In this document: positions 9,518 through 18,895 of the stretch, in pieces | Layout: each line of letters starts with the position of its first letter | Position numbering within the stretch: position 1 is the first letter of the stretch | Assembly (NCBI GenBank): GCA_035647615.1 | Contig: DASRND010000036.1 | Coordinates: 310,001 to 374,000 of the forward strand | DNA: 64,000 nucleotides | DNA from: Bacteroidales bacterium | GTDB taxonomy: Bacteria > Bacteroidota > Bacteroidia > Bacteroidales > 4484-276 | Direction of reading: 5' to 3' | The notes under the pieces: model-generated | The model's database searches: none | What the model was told of the DNA's origin: nothing | What the model saw: the letters and a program-made list of their open reading frames with translations, nothing else | Made by a program: the position numbers and the translations under genes

Positions 9518-11416
9518 ATGTTTAGTAATGAGATGATGAATAAAACCAAAAGAAGTTTTGTTTCACAAAGCCGGATGGCAAAGACGATGCTATGGCTTTT
9601 TGCCGCCTGGCTGATGCTTGGCGCTGGCAGCGTGCGTGCCGACGAGGTGAAATTTACGGCCACTGCAAAACCTGTAGTTACTGCGGGCGAGCGCTTTCAG
9701 CTCAATTATAAAATCAATGCGGAAGGGGCAAATTTTCGTGGACCCAACATCACCGACTTTCAGATGCTCAGCGGCCCAAACACCTCCACCAGCAGCAGCG
9801 TGCAAATCGTCAACGGACAGGTGAGCCGCAAGAGCGAGTACGTTTTTTCGTACATCCTGCAAGCCGTTACCGATGGTACTTTTACTATTCCACCAGCCAC
9901 TATTGTAGTAGATGGCAAAAGCTACACCTCCAACAGCATCCAGGTAAAGGTGACGAAAAATGCTGCTGCTCAGCAAGGCAGCGGTCAACAAAAAAGTGGA
10001 GAAGCTACTACCAGCACCGACGACCTTTTTCTGCGTGCGCAAATCAGCAACAGCACACCCTATCAGGGCGAGCAGGTAGTTATCACCTATAAACTTTACA
10101 CCAGCCTTCCCATTTCCAACATCAATACCTCCGAAATAAACTCCTTTCCCGGCTTCTGGAGTAAAGACCTTTTTCAGAATATCAAAGAATATCCGCAAAG
10201 TCGCGAAGTAATCAACGGGCAGGAATTTGTAGTGGCAGAGGTAAAAAAACTCGCACTATTTCCCCAACGCAGCGGCCAGATAGTGATTGAGCCAGGCATG
10301 CTGGAATGCGTGGCACAGATACGCTCGGCCTCACGCCGCAACAGCTCCGATCCTTTCTTCGACAGCTTCTTCAACGATCCTTTTTTCAACAGTCGCTACC
10401 AAAATGTCGAAAAAAAGCTCACTTCCAACAGCCTGAAAATTGATGTTAAACCTTTACCCACACAAAACAAACCAGCTGATTTCAGCGGAGCTGTGGGCAG
10501 CTTCACTTTTGAGTCGGAGCTAACCAGCGGCGAAGTAAAAACCAACGAGCCCGTCACCCTGCGCTTTAAGCTCAAAGGCCGCGGCAACATCGAGCTCATC
10601 GATGCACCTAAGGTGGCCTTCCCGCCCGACTTTGAAGTTTACGATCCGGAAATCAGCAACAACATACAGGTAAACCTAAGCGGCGTTTCGGGCACGCGAA
10701 CATTCGAATATCTTATCATCCCACGCAACCCCGGCAGTTACACCATCAAATCTGTACCTTTCTCCTACTTCGACGTGAGCAGCCAAAAGTACGTAAGCCT
10801 CAACACACCGCCCTACGATATCTCCGTGAGCAAAGGCGACGGTCAGACCACACAAATCAACTATCAGGGAGGCACCAACCAAACGGACATCCAATACATT
10901 GGCCGCGACATTCGCCACATTAAGCTACCACCCTACCAGCTGCGACCCATCGGCACTTATTTTTTCAGATCGTCCCTTTACAACCTGCTGATGCTGGCAA
11001 TCGCTATTATCTCAATCGTCATCCTCATCGTGTGGCGCCGAACCGTTCGCCGACGTAGCGATGTGGCCATGATGCGCACCCGAAAAGCTACCAAAGTGTC
11101 GCGCCGCCGACTGAAGCTGGCAGCTACGTATCTGAAAGAGAAAAAAGAAATTGTTTTTTACAATGAAATCTCAAGAGCACTCTGGGGCTACATGAGCGAT
11201 AAATTAAACATCCCCCCTGCCGAGCTATCGATGGACAACGTGCGCGAAATACTTAGCCGCCGCAACGTGAATCCCGAAATTGCCGATCAATTTATCGAAA
11301 CCCTTAACAGCACGGAATACGCCCGCTTTGCCCCTGGCGAAAAATCGGAAGTGATGGACAAAGTTTATCACGAGGCGCTCGACGTGATTACCAAAATAGA
11401 ACGAGAACTTAAATAA
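9518..11416 (+). CDS. batD: BatD, periplasmic/inner-membrane protein
   Basis: 632 residues. Signal peptide (hydrophobic stretch about residues 20-38, ending VRADE), then a long beta-sheet-rich periplasmic region. The first segment is KPVVTAGERFQLNYKINAEG, and an FFDSFFNDPFFNSRYQN stretch near residues 285-303 is the usual BatD insert. One TM helix sits near residues 490-510 (LLMLAIAIISIVILIVW). A basic cytoplasmic helical domain makes up the last 110 residues. Several ATGs lie close together at the start (9518, 9533, 9536); 9518 is the first after batC. BatD is found next to BatA-C and is thought to assemble with them. No catalytic motif is visible. Confidence 0.9.
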   Translation: MFSNEMMNKTKRSFVSQSRMAKTMLWLFAAWLMLGAGSVRADEVKFTATAKPVVTAGERFQLNYKINAEGANFRGPNITDFQMLSGPNTSTSSSVQIVNGQVSRKSEYVFSYILQAVTDGTFTIPPATIVVDGKSYTSNSIQVKVTKNAAAQQGSGQQKSGEATTSTDDLFLRAQISNSTPYQGEQVVITYKLYTSLPISNINTSEINSFPGFWSKDLFQNIKEYPQSREVINGQEFVVAEVKKLALFPQRSGQIVIEPGMLECVAQIRSASRRNSSDPFFDSFFNDPFFNSRYQNVEKKLTSNSLKIDVKPLPTQNKPADFSGAVGSFTFESELTSGEVKTNEPVTLRFKLKGRGNIELIDAPKVAFPPDFEVYDPEISNNIQVNLSGVSGTRTFEYLIIPRNPGSYTIKSVPFSYFDVSSQKYVSLNTPPYDISVSKGDGQTTQINYQGGTNQTDIQYIGRDIRHIKLPPYQLRPIGTYFFRSSLYNLLMLAIAIISIVILIVWRRTVRRRSDVAMMRTRKATKVSRRRLKLAATYLKEKKEIVFYNEISRALWGYMSDKLNIPPAELSMDNVREILSRRNVNPEIADQFIETLNSTEYARFAPGEKSEVMDKVYHEALDVITKIERELK

Positions 11417-11428
11417 CCGAAAAGAAAA

Positions 11429-12181
11429 ATGAGAAAACTCCTTGTCATGCTTTTTTTGCTTAGCGCAACATTCGCGTGGGCCGATGACAACCAGCTTCTG
11501 ATGGAAGAAGCCAACAATCTTTATAACCAAAACGATTATGAGCAGGCTGCAACACTTTATCAGAAAGTGATCGAAAATGGCTACGAGTCGTCCGAATTGT
11601 ATTACAATTTGGGGAACACCTATTTTAAGCTTAACAGCATGCCGCAGGCTATCCTTTATTACGAAAAAGCCCTCAAGCTCGCACCCGCTGATGATAATAT
11701 TTTGTTCAACCTCAGCATTGCCAACAACCGCATTGTCGACAAGATCGAAACTGTCCCTGAAGCATTTTACGCACGCTGGTGGAAAGATCTGGTGCATGCA
11801 TTCTCGCTCGACTTATGGGGCTGGATGAGCCTGACAGCCTTTGCCCTAACCATTCTAATGCTGCTGATTTTTTTACTGTCGAATATCGTTTGGCTCAGAA
11901 AAACCAGCTTCTGGAGCGGTATCATCTTTCTTATCTTGTTTGGATTGTCGTTTCTGCTTGCCCAACAAAAACACACCTCTTTCAGCCGCGATCACCAGGC
12001 CATCGTTTTTACACCTACTGTCACCATAAAAAGTTCCCCAACGGAATCCAGCATCGATCTTTTTGTAATTCACGAAGGCACCAAAGTGCAGCTCACCGAC
12101 CATGTGGGCGACTGGTACGAAATAACAATTGCCAACGGCAGTGTAGGGTGGCTCAAAGAAGAAGACATCAGGAAGATATAA
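11429..12181 (+). CDS. batE: BatE, TPR and SH3-like protein
   Basis: 250 residues. A signal peptide (1-19) precedes two or three TPR units (about 22-100; ANNLYNQNDYEQAATLYQK). Two membrane helices follow (about 130-152 and 160-178), then a C-terminal bacterial SH3-like domain (about 190-248, ending VGWLKEEDIRKI). TPR plus SH3 is the standard BatE design; SH3b domains often bind cell-wall peptides. It is the last gene of the operon. 12182-12286 contains short cag/tct-type repeats and no gene, then a bidirectional terminator. Confidence 0.88.
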   Translation: MRKLLVMLFLLSATFAWADDNQLLMEEANNLYNQNDYEQAATLYQKVIENGYESSELYYNLGNTYFKLNSMPQAILYYEKALKLAPADDNILFNLSIANNRIVDKIETVPEAFYARWWKDLVHAFSLDLWGWMSLTAFALTILMLLIFLLSNIVWLRKTSFWSGIIFLILFGLSFLLAQQKHTSFSRDHQAIVFTPTVTIKSSPTESSIDLFVIHEGTKVQLTDHVGDWYEITIANGSVGWLKEEDIRKI

Positions 12182-12286
12182 TGCAGTCCTCAGTCGGCAG
12201 TCTGCAGTAGCAGTTGAAAGGTGAAACCTTATTACCCTATTTTTTGCTATGACTCGGATTAATCAACCGATTGATCATACAACCAC

Positions 12287-12328
12287 AAAAAAATCCTGCC
12301 CCGAAACCGGAGCAGGATTTTTCCTTTT
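12287..12328. terminator. Bidirectional terminator between batE and the peptidase homologue
   Basis: AAAAATCCTGC and GCAGGATTTTT form an 11-bp stem with a 12-base loop, flanked by A-run and T-run. It can stop the + strand Bat operon and the convergent - strand gene. Confidence 0.85.
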
Positions 12329-12345
12329 ATTAAAACACAATTTTT

Positions 12346-13449
12346 TTACAGACCAAGAGTTGAGCGAAGTGCTGCCGGTACTGCATTTTTGTTAAGCGTA
12401 AGATAAATGGTATTGAGACCAACGTAGGCTTCCGACAAATTGACGACTTTGTCGCCGGCTTCACAAGCCTTTTTTGCCTGAAAGTAAGTCTTTCCCTCTT
12501 CATCTTTTGCAATTCCAAAAATCAGGAGGTAATCCAGGCCTTTGGCAATAATATTTTTCTCAAAAGCCTTCTGACGCAGGTCAGCATCTATTCGTTTTTC
12601 GGCAGTAGGCTTTTCTTTGTCACCTTCCGAAACGATAGCCACCTGATCGCCAATCATGGCGTCTTTGTCCAGATTACCATACCAAAGAACGCTGTAATTA
12701 TTTTCGATAGCATTATTTATTGTTTGGCTCAAATCGTTGAAGGCGACGTTATAAAATTTATAATCGCCCCAGTTTTGTGCCATCTGCAGATCGCATTTTG
12801 CGTTTTTATCGCTGCGCATATCAGAGGTTACCATAATGTAATCGTCAAAGTTGAGGCCTGAAGATTCGGCAAAACTCACCGGGGTGTGTTTCGTACCGTT
12901 GTAATCGAAGCTGATCTGGCTTTCGCCGATATAGCGCATCAGGGTGGTGTTGTATGTGTTTTGCCATCTTTCGGTAAACTCCCCTTTTTCTTTCTCCTGC
13001 ACCATGCGCAGGGTGCCGCGCAAAATGGCATCCATCTCTGCGGTGTTGGGATCCATGAGATCTTGTTGCGGATACATGTAAGCGGTTTCAGGAACGAAAC
13101 CATACACTTTGGCGAGTTTCATTACGTCGATGGCAGGCGACATTTCGTTTACCTTAATTTTACCATCCGTATCGAGGTAAGCCTGAGCTTTGAGCAGATA
13201 GGCATTGTGCACAAAATCTATTACCGAAATTTCGACTTCGGGTTTTCCGTTGCGCAGCCATTCGGCCTCAAGTAATGAAGTACCCGCATTACTCCAGCAG
13301 GAGCTTTGACGTTTGAGGGCTTTGGTATTGTTGGTCTTTACACTTTTGACGGATTTAAGCTCGACGTCGGTTTTCTGTGCTGTTGCACCAAATGTAGTCA
13401 AGCCAAAAGCAGCTATGAAGCACCAGGTGAGGAAATTAATTCTTTTCAT
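12346..13449 (-). CDS. Secreted C1B (bleomycin hydrolase-like) peptidase homologue, probably inactive
   Basis: 367 residues. Signal peptide 1-24 (ending ATAQ). The rest follows the Bacteroidota C1B aminopeptidase/bleomycin-hydrolase family: SSCWSNAGTSLLEAEWLRNG, GFVPETAYMYP, IFGIAKDEEG and a C-terminus NKNAVPAALRSTLGL that fits the family end. Cys51 aligns with the nucleophile, but the run before it is shorter than the family's Q-S-S-S-G-T-C-W. The catalytic His (family DDHGMQIYGIAKD) aligns with Asp in LDYLLIFGIAKD, and the catalytic Asn (family VKNSWG) with Lys in AKKACEAG. So the fold seems kept while two of three catalytic residues are lost. The alignment is from memory of the family, not computed. 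The reading frame is intact, so selection for a non-catalytic role is possible. It has its own promoter (13510-13542). Confidence 0.75.
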   Translation of the reverse strand: MKRINFLTWCFIAAFGLTTFGATAQKTDVELKSVKSVKTNNTKALKRQSSCWSNAGTSLLEAEWLRNGKPEVEISVIDFVHNAYLLKAQAYLDTDGKIKVNEMSPAIDVMKLAKVYGFVPETAYMYPQQDLMDPNTAEMDAILRGTLRMVQEKEKGEFTERWQNTYNTTLMRYIGESQISFDYNGTKHTPVSFAESSGLNFDDYIMVTSDMRSDKNAKCDLQMAQNWGDYKFYNVAFNDLSQTINNAIENNYSVLWYGNLDKDAMIGDQVAIVSEGDKEKPTAEKRIDADLRQKAFEKNIIAKGLDYLLIFGIAKDEEGKTYFQAKKACEAGDKVVNLSEAYVGLNTIYLTLNKNAVPAALRSTLGL

Positions 13450-13509
13450 ATGCGATTTTCAATTTTTATTAATAATAACGTTAATTTCGGGTTTCAAAGA
13501 AAAGTAGGC

Positions 13510-13542
13510 AAATGTATTAAAAAGCTTTGTTAGCTTACAAAT
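13510..13542 (-). promoter_or_regulatory. -33/-7 promoter of the peptidase homologue
   Basis: On the - strand TACATTTG (13510-13517) matches TAnnTTTG and a TTTG -33 box (13539-13542) lies 21 bases further upstream. The predicted 5' leader is about 55 bases. Confidence 0.7.
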
Positions 13543-13666
13543 TCTGTGCTATAAATTTTGATTTATTAATAATGCTGAAAAATCAGGATTTGGTATGTGG
13601 AGGTGAAATTTGTGAAGAAAGCCAAAATAAATTCAAACAAAAATGGGTTCCCCATTGCTGAAACAG

Positions 13667-13908
13667 TACTTTTGTATTTTTCATTGGCGAACATACAAAC
13701 GACTAAAAATGCCGTATGTAACAAGTATTACATACCTTTGTAGAGCTTGTTACAGGTTCTTTTTATTTAAAATGGATTTGAATTGGAGAAAAAGCATGGC
13801 TGGTTGGATTTTTTTTTCCAATTTTGTTGGTTCAAAAATTAAGGTTTTTTATGTGAAAACCGAACAAAAACGGACATAAAAAAAGGAGCCGATAACTGAT
13901 TTCAGTTG
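13667..13908 (+). promoter_or_regulatory. Candidate promoters and structured leader upstream of the first T9SS protein
   Basis: Within the 566-base gap 13450-14015 there are two + strand TAnnTTTG boxes: TACTTTTG at 13667-13674 and TACCTTTG at 13733-13740. The second overlaps two competing inverted repeats: GTATGTAA/TTACATAC (13714-13721 with 13728-13735) and TGTAACAAG/CTTGTTACA (13717-13725 with 13746-13754). Further on lies AACTGA-TT-TCAGTT (13894-13907). No closer promoter to 14016 is visible, so a leader of roughly 270 bases is possible. A 78-codon frame at 13643-13879 looks non-coding. Confidence 0.35.
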
Positions 13909-14015
13909 GCCGCACACTGATTAGAAAGACGTCAAAATCAGGGCTGAAGCTACATTTGGAACTTTATTAATGCAATAAATATTGAAACAATACATACTAA
14001 TCAAAATAACACAAC

Positions 14016-17000
14016 ATGAAAAGTAAACTTTTACCACTTAGTTTATTTACCCTCATTTTAGGACTAGCCACAATTATTCTGGCCGGCGGTCTCACTGGTG
14101 AGCCGGCAGTGCCACAGAGCGATACAACCCAGGCCACCAAAAATGCGGCAGACTATTTAAACAAGATTCGCCAAAATCAGGTAACACTTCGTGTGAACCC
14201 CAACGACGAGTTGCAAGCTCAAGCTACTGCCGATGCTATGATTGCACTCAAAGCAGGCAGCAATTTAAACCTGGATTGGAAAAGTATGGGTCCCGACAAC
14301 GCTCCCGGTGTGGTACGAGCCATGCTTTTCGACAATAAAGCAAGCAACAATTCATTAATTTTGGCAAGCGTAGCCGGTGGAATATGGCGCACCACCAATC
14401 AGGGTGCTACCTGGACGAAACTCAATCAGGCCAACCAAAACCTGAAGGTTACCAGTATGGTGCAGGACAAAGACGGCAACATCTACGCCGGCACCGGAGA
14501 TGCCTTTTGTACCGACAACGTGCAGTATTCACAGAACAACCTCTATTACAGCGGTATTGTCGGCACAGGCGTTTACAAATCGACTGACCAAAATAATTTT
14601 ACACTGCTTCCGGCCACACAACCGCAAGTAACTCAGGACAACGATACCGTTGAATGGGCCTATGTTTACGACATGGGGTACGACGTAACGAACGACCGCA
14701 TTTACACCGCCACCAATACTGGCTTATTTTACACCAACGACAAAGGTGAGAGCTGGCAAAAAGTAACCCGTCACGAAAGCGACTCCATTACCTATGGTGT
14801 AAATATTCATGTGGATACAACCAAAATGGTCAACAGTTGGTACATCGATGAGATTACCGGCAAGGTGGTAATTGAAGGCCTGCTGGAAACAATTATCGAT
14901 ACATTGCTTTACAACAAAACCGAAACAGCCCGCATCAACGCTGAAAAGACATTTGGCAAGGTAAAATGCGACGCTGTGGATGTAGGTCCAAACGGATCTC
15001 TTATCGCTTCTTTTGATAACATAGTGTATGTATCCGATGGCGGCGCCGATCCTGTGTTCCGCAACGTTTCGAGCAATCCCATGAACTTCGATATGTTCGA
15101 ACAAGAAAACAAGAGTTACACATCAAAGCTTATTGTGATCGACACCAACAACCAGATGTACGAACGTGGTGCACTCAATTATAACATCCAAACTCCGTAT
15201 GATAACGTAAAGGTACCCGTAAGCCCATATTCTACCAATGCCAACGGTCGCTCGCAGGTTGCCATCGCGCCCTCTGACGAAAATGTGATGTACGTCACCA
15301 GCACAGTGAGCAATGGATACATGGAGAACTTCTACGTCTCCACCGACAAAGGACTTACCTGGAAGTTGATCTTCCCAGGCGGCTCCAGCTCTACGATGAA
15401 AGTTTTTGACGGAACAGCATGCTACAACAGCGTTATCACAATATTCCCCAACGATCCTTACAAAGTGCTGCTGGGTGGCGACAACCTTTGGTACGGAAAG
15501 GAAACCCCTTATGGCGGTTTCTACGACTGGGGCGCTGGAGCTATCTCTTCGGGAGCTTTCCCGGGGTTCGACAACTATCTGCCCTATTATCATCACGATT
15601 ATGTTTTCTTCCCAAACAGCAACTCCAAGTTTGCCATTGCAACCAATCAGGGCGTATCCTTTGGCAGCTTTAGTGCAAACGGTGTAGAATTCACCCAGAT
15701 TATCCGTGGCCTTTCAACGGCGCAAGTTTATACGCTTGGCCTTTCGGGTCGTAAGCATACCTTCCTGGCCGGAATACAAGGCAACGGTGTACAATATGTA
15801 ACCGGAACCGGCAATACTCCCGAAACCGGAGAGCGCGTTTATGGCGGGTTAGGAGTATCGGGCGGATCAGCCAAAGTTTCGCTTATTTATCCGGCAGCCT
15901 TTATGGTAAGTGATAACAATGGAAATATGGCTCGTACAGGCGACAAAGGCGAAAGTTTTTCACTGAACTTTTCACCTCCTACCACCAACCTTTTTATTTC
16001 ACCTTTTGCCTTGTGGGAAAGTTTTGATGATTATGGTTCAAAATATTTCACAAAATTTATAGCCGACAAAACATACCACCAGGGCGAAACGATTTTAGTA
16101 CGCAGTGTTAACAAAGGATTTGAAGGAGGAAAAGGTTATCCGTTTTACTCGACACTTGAACAGGATTCACTGGTTGCAGGCGATTCAATTATGGTTCAGG
16201 ACATCGTGCAGTCCAAACTTTTCATTTCCAATCATACTGCTGTTTACATGACCAATGATTGGATCAAATTCGACAGCACCGTCACCTTTAATCCTGTTTA
16301 CGATGGCCGCTACAACATGTGGAAAGTACTGCAAACCAGCGACAACTTCTCTAAGCCCTCGTGCATGGCACTATCGAGTGATGCCAATCATCTTTTTGTA
16401 GGCACCGAAAACGGACGCATCTATCGTGTATCAAATATTAAAGATGCTTACGATAAGCGCTCCGGCGACATCGACAGCCCCTTCTGCGTGCTGGCAGTGG
16501 CCGAAATAGAACCCTCTGAATTTAGCGGCCGCTACATAACCTCTTTATCTGTCGATCAGCAAAATCCACAACATATCCTCATTACTTTAGGCAACTATGG
16601 CAATGAAGATTATGTGTATCAATCGATGAACGCTCTGTCAAGCAACGGCTCTATGACTTTTACCAATATCACCGGCAACCTGCCCAAAGCTCCGGTTTAT
16701 TCTTCTGTAATCGAAATGATAAATTCGCATGGGATTGTCGGAACTGAATTTGGCATTTACACCACCGAAGATCTCACCAGTGGAACGCCGGAATGGAGCT
16801 TTAACAGCAACGGAATAGGCAAAGCCATGGTAGTAAAACTTGAACAGCAGACTACCTATACAGATGAGTTTATCCTGCCAGGTCCTGACCCACTGGTTCC
16901 ACCAGCAGTGTATCCTGCCATTAATAACTATGGCGACATCTACTGTGCAACCTTTGGACGTGGCGTTTTCCGCGACGATACCTATCATTATGTTGGTATT

Positions 17001-17291
17001 GATGATGATAAATATACAGATCCCGTTGCATCGGAAAATAATCTTACGATTTTCCCCAACCCCGTAATGAACGAGGCAAACATCAGCTACCAGCTCAGCC
17101 AACAGTCGGAAAATGTTACCGTTCAGGTATTCGACATCACCGGAAAGGTTGTAAGACAATTTGCACTGAGCAATCAAACCAGGGGCAACAACACTTTCAG
17201 CATCGACTGTAGCCAATTGACGAGCGGCATCTACATGGTCAGCGTGCATGCTCAGGGTCAGTCGTTCAACAGCAAATTCATTGTTAAGTAG
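14016..17291 (+). CDS. T9SS-exported sortilin-like beta-propeller protein
   Basis: 1091 residues. Signal peptide 1-23. The main body carries several BNR/sortilin-type blades (ASVAGGIWRTTNQGATWTKL near residue 115, FYTNDKGESWQKV near 240, FYVSTDKGLTWKLIFPGG near 440, MARTGDKGESF near 640, MTNDWIKFDSTV near 745). A typical type A T9SS sorting domain closes it (about 1010-1091: NLTIFPNPVMNEANISY, then GIYMVSV and a final SKFIVK). It is expected to pass the outer membrane through the type IX system and be attached to the surface or released. The ligand or activity is not known; no catalytic motif is visible. It is followed after 29 bases by another T9SS gene, so the two probably form an operon. 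Confidence 0.88.
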   Translation: MKSKLLPLSLFTLILGLATIILAGGLTGEPAVPQSDTTQATKNAADYLNKIRQNQVTLRVNPNDELQAQATADAMIALKAGSNLNLDWKSMGPDNAPGVVRAMLFDNKASNNSLILASVAGGIWRTTNQGATWTKLNQANQNLKVTSMVQDKDGNIYAGTGDAFCTDNVQYSQNNLYYSGIVGTGVYKSTDQNNFTLLPATQPQVTQDNDTVEWAYVYDMGYDVTNDRIYTATNTGLFYTNDKGESWQKVTRHESDSITYGVNIHVDTTKMVNSWYIDEITGKVVIEGLLETIIDTLLYNKTETARINAEKTFGKVKCDAVDVGPNGSLIASFDNIVYVSDGGADPVFRNVSSNPMNFDMFEQENKSYTSKLIVIDTNNQMYERGALNYNIQTPYDNVKVPVSPYSTNANGRSQVAIAPSDENVMYVTSTVSNGYMENFYVSTDKGLTWKLIFPGGSSSTMKVFDGTACYNSVITIFPNDPYKVLLGGDNLWYGKETPYGGFYDWGAGAISSGAFPGFDNYLPYYHHDYVFFPNSNSKFAIATNQGVSFGSFSANGVEFTQIIRGLSTAQVYTLGLSGRKHTFLAGIQGNGVQYVTGTGNTPETGERVYGGLGVSGGSAKVSLIYPAAFMVSDNNGNMARTGDKGESFSLNFSPPTTNLFISPFALWESFDDYGSKYFTKFIADKTYHQGETILVRSVNKGFEGGKGYPFYSTLEQDSLVAGDSIMVQDIVQSKLFISNHTAVYMTNDWIKFDSTVTFNPVYDGRYNMWKVLQTSDNFSKPSCMALSSDANHLFVGTENGRIYRVSNIKDAYDKRSGDIDSPFCVLAVAEIEPSEFSGRYITSLSVDQQNPQHILITLGNYGNEDYVYQSMNALSSNGSMTFTNITGNLPKAPVYSSVIEMINSHGIVGTEFGIYTTEDLTSGTPEWSFNSNGIGKAMVVKLEQQTTYTDEFILPGPDPLVPPAVYPAINNYGDIYCATFGRGVFRDDTYHYVGIDDDKYTDPVASENNLTIFPNPVMNEANISYQLSQQSENVTVQVFDITGKVVRQFALSNQTRGNNTFSIDCSQLTSGIYMVSVHAQGQSFNSKFIVK

Positions 17292-17320
17292 TTTTGTTAA
17301 ATCAATAAAAAGCATACAAC

Positions 17321-18817
17321 ATGAAAAAGATATTATTATTAGCATTTGCAATATTCTTTACCACTACGCTTCTTCAGGCACAGATGCGCGTGGATACTCC
17401 CGTAGCAGTAGCTCCTGCCGATGAAGCCGTAAAACAAATGCCCAATGTTATTCTCGACTGGACGGCAGTGGTAAACGCTACCAGCTATGAAATAGTAATA
17501 GCACTCGACGAAAACTTTACCGATGTGGTGGTGAATGAATTTACTCCCTACTCGGCATTTCAAACCTGCTGCCTGATGTTCCATACGCAGTATTTCTGGA
17601 GAGCACGCGCCATTGATGGCGAAGACGTTTCGGGATGGACTGAAACACGCAGCTTTACCACCTTCGATTTTTTCGAGCTGGACAAACCCGGTGATAATGC
17701 TACCGGTGAAAAAGCCAACGTAGCGCTAAAATGGAAAGAAAAAATGCCCGGAAACGCCAATAAACTGTCCGGCTTCACATATTATCAGATACAGGTAGAC
17801 ACCGTTCCTTTTAATGGCACCAGTCCGATATGGAACATCTTTGCACCACAAAAAGGCCAGAAAGAGTACCTGATAAAATATGTATACTACGGACAAAAAC
17901 ATTACTGGCGCATGCGTGCCGTTCACGATACCGATAGCTCGGAATGGACCGAAGTGCGCAGCTTCACAACCGATAATGCCATAGTTCTGAAAAAGCCCGA
18001 CAATGGTGAAGTCAATTCAAGATTGAATCACGAACTACGTTGGACGGAGTTTAAAGGTACCCAAACCTACGATTATCAGATCCACATCAACGAGAACTGG
18101 ACTAACGCGCTGATGTATTTCGTGGACTCCGTAAGAGTTCCGACACCACCGTTGAAATACGGCACTACCTATTACTGGCATGTACGCGGTCAGAATATTC
18201 GCGACACAAGCGGCTGGTCAGAAACACGAACATTTACGACCGCCTCAGCTGTAGATCTCAAATCCCCTGAAAATGGCATAGACAGCGTACCTACCAAACC
18301 TCAATTGAAATGGAGCCAGATAAAAGGTTCTACTTCCTACAGAATTGAATACAGTAAAGACGCTGATTTTTCTGATCCTTACCATACTTACAAGCCTACC
18401 AACGATAATGAGACGACACCTTACTATTACCTCATCGAAACATTGGAACACAACACAGAGTATTTCTGGCGGATTCGCGCTACCACTTCATATGACACAA
18501 GCGACTATAGCGAAGTGTTTTCGTTTACAACAGTTGACGCCACCGGCATCAACGATTATTTCAACAACACCAATGTAACAATGTATCCTAACCCGGCTAC
18601 CGAAAGCACCACACTACAAATGATGGTTGATACACCTTCGGAAGCCACCTGGAGCATCACCGACCTTACCGGAAAAGTACTCCGCACGGAAGCCGTGAAG
18701 CTAAACACCGGAAATAATGCCGTTCGCATCGATCTGAAAAATATGGCACGAGGCGTTTATCTTCTTAATCTTACCAACCAAAAAAGCATCTACAACACCA
18801 AGCTGGTGATTAGATAA
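17321..18817 (+). CDS. T9SS-exported protein with fibronectin III-like repeats
   Basis: 498 residues. Signal peptide 1-20 (ending LLQAQ). Four repeated modules of about 95 residues follow, each with the pattern W-x-YxI-x(20-25)-YYWRxRA-x(8)-WSExRSFTT (for example TSYEIVIALDENFTDVVV then TQYFWRARAIDGEDVSGWTE). These are fibronectin III-like folds that often bind carbohydrate or protein. A T9SS sorting domain closes the protein (about 420-498: VTMYPNPATESTTLQ, TDLTGKVLRTE, ending TKLVIR). It shares a presumed transcript with the propeller protein upstream and ends just before a strong terminator. Confidence 0.87.
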   Translation: MKKILLLAFAIFFTTTLLQAQMRVDTPVAVAPADEAVKQMPNVILDWTAVVNATSYEIVIALDENFTDVVVNEFTPYSAFQTCCLMFHTQYFWRARAIDGEDVSGWTETRSFTTFDFFELDKPGDNATGEKANVALKWKEKMPGNANKLSGFTYYQIQVDTVPFNGTSPIWNIFAPQKGQKEYLIKYVYYGQKHYWRMRAVHDTDSSEWTEVRSFTTDNAIVLKKPDNGEVNSRLNHELRWTEFKGTQTYDYQIHINENWTNALMYFVDSVRVPTPPLKYGTTYYWHVRGQNIRDTSGWSETRTFTTASAVDLKSPENGIDSVPTKPQLKWSQIKGSTSYRIEYSKDADFSDPYHTYKPTNDNETTPYYYLIETLEHNTEYFWRIRATTSYDTSDYSEVFSFTTVDATGINDYFNNTNVTMYPNPATESTTLQMMVDTPSEATWSITDLTGKVLRTEAVKLNTGNNAVRIDLKNMARGVYLLNLTNQKSIYNTKLVIR

Positions 18818-18841
18818 TTTTGGCTGCTAAAAAAGGCTATT

Positions 18842-18881
18842 AAAAAAAGCCGCTTTCCCTGATGGAAAGCGGCTTTTTTTT
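18842..18881. terminator. Strong bidirectional terminator
   Basis: AAAAAAAGCCGCTTTCC and GGAAAGCGGCTTTTTTT form a perfect stem with a 5-base loop between the convergent T9SS gene and the ornithine carbamoyltransferase gene. Confidence 0.93.
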
Positions 18882-18895
18882 AGACAGGATAAACT

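Noticed and set aside
13643..13879. 78-codon frame in the gap before the first T9SS protein
   Set aside because: Composition (many Lys, Phe, Cys, Arg) fits random A/T-rich sequence, and the frame runs through promoter boxes and inverted repeats.
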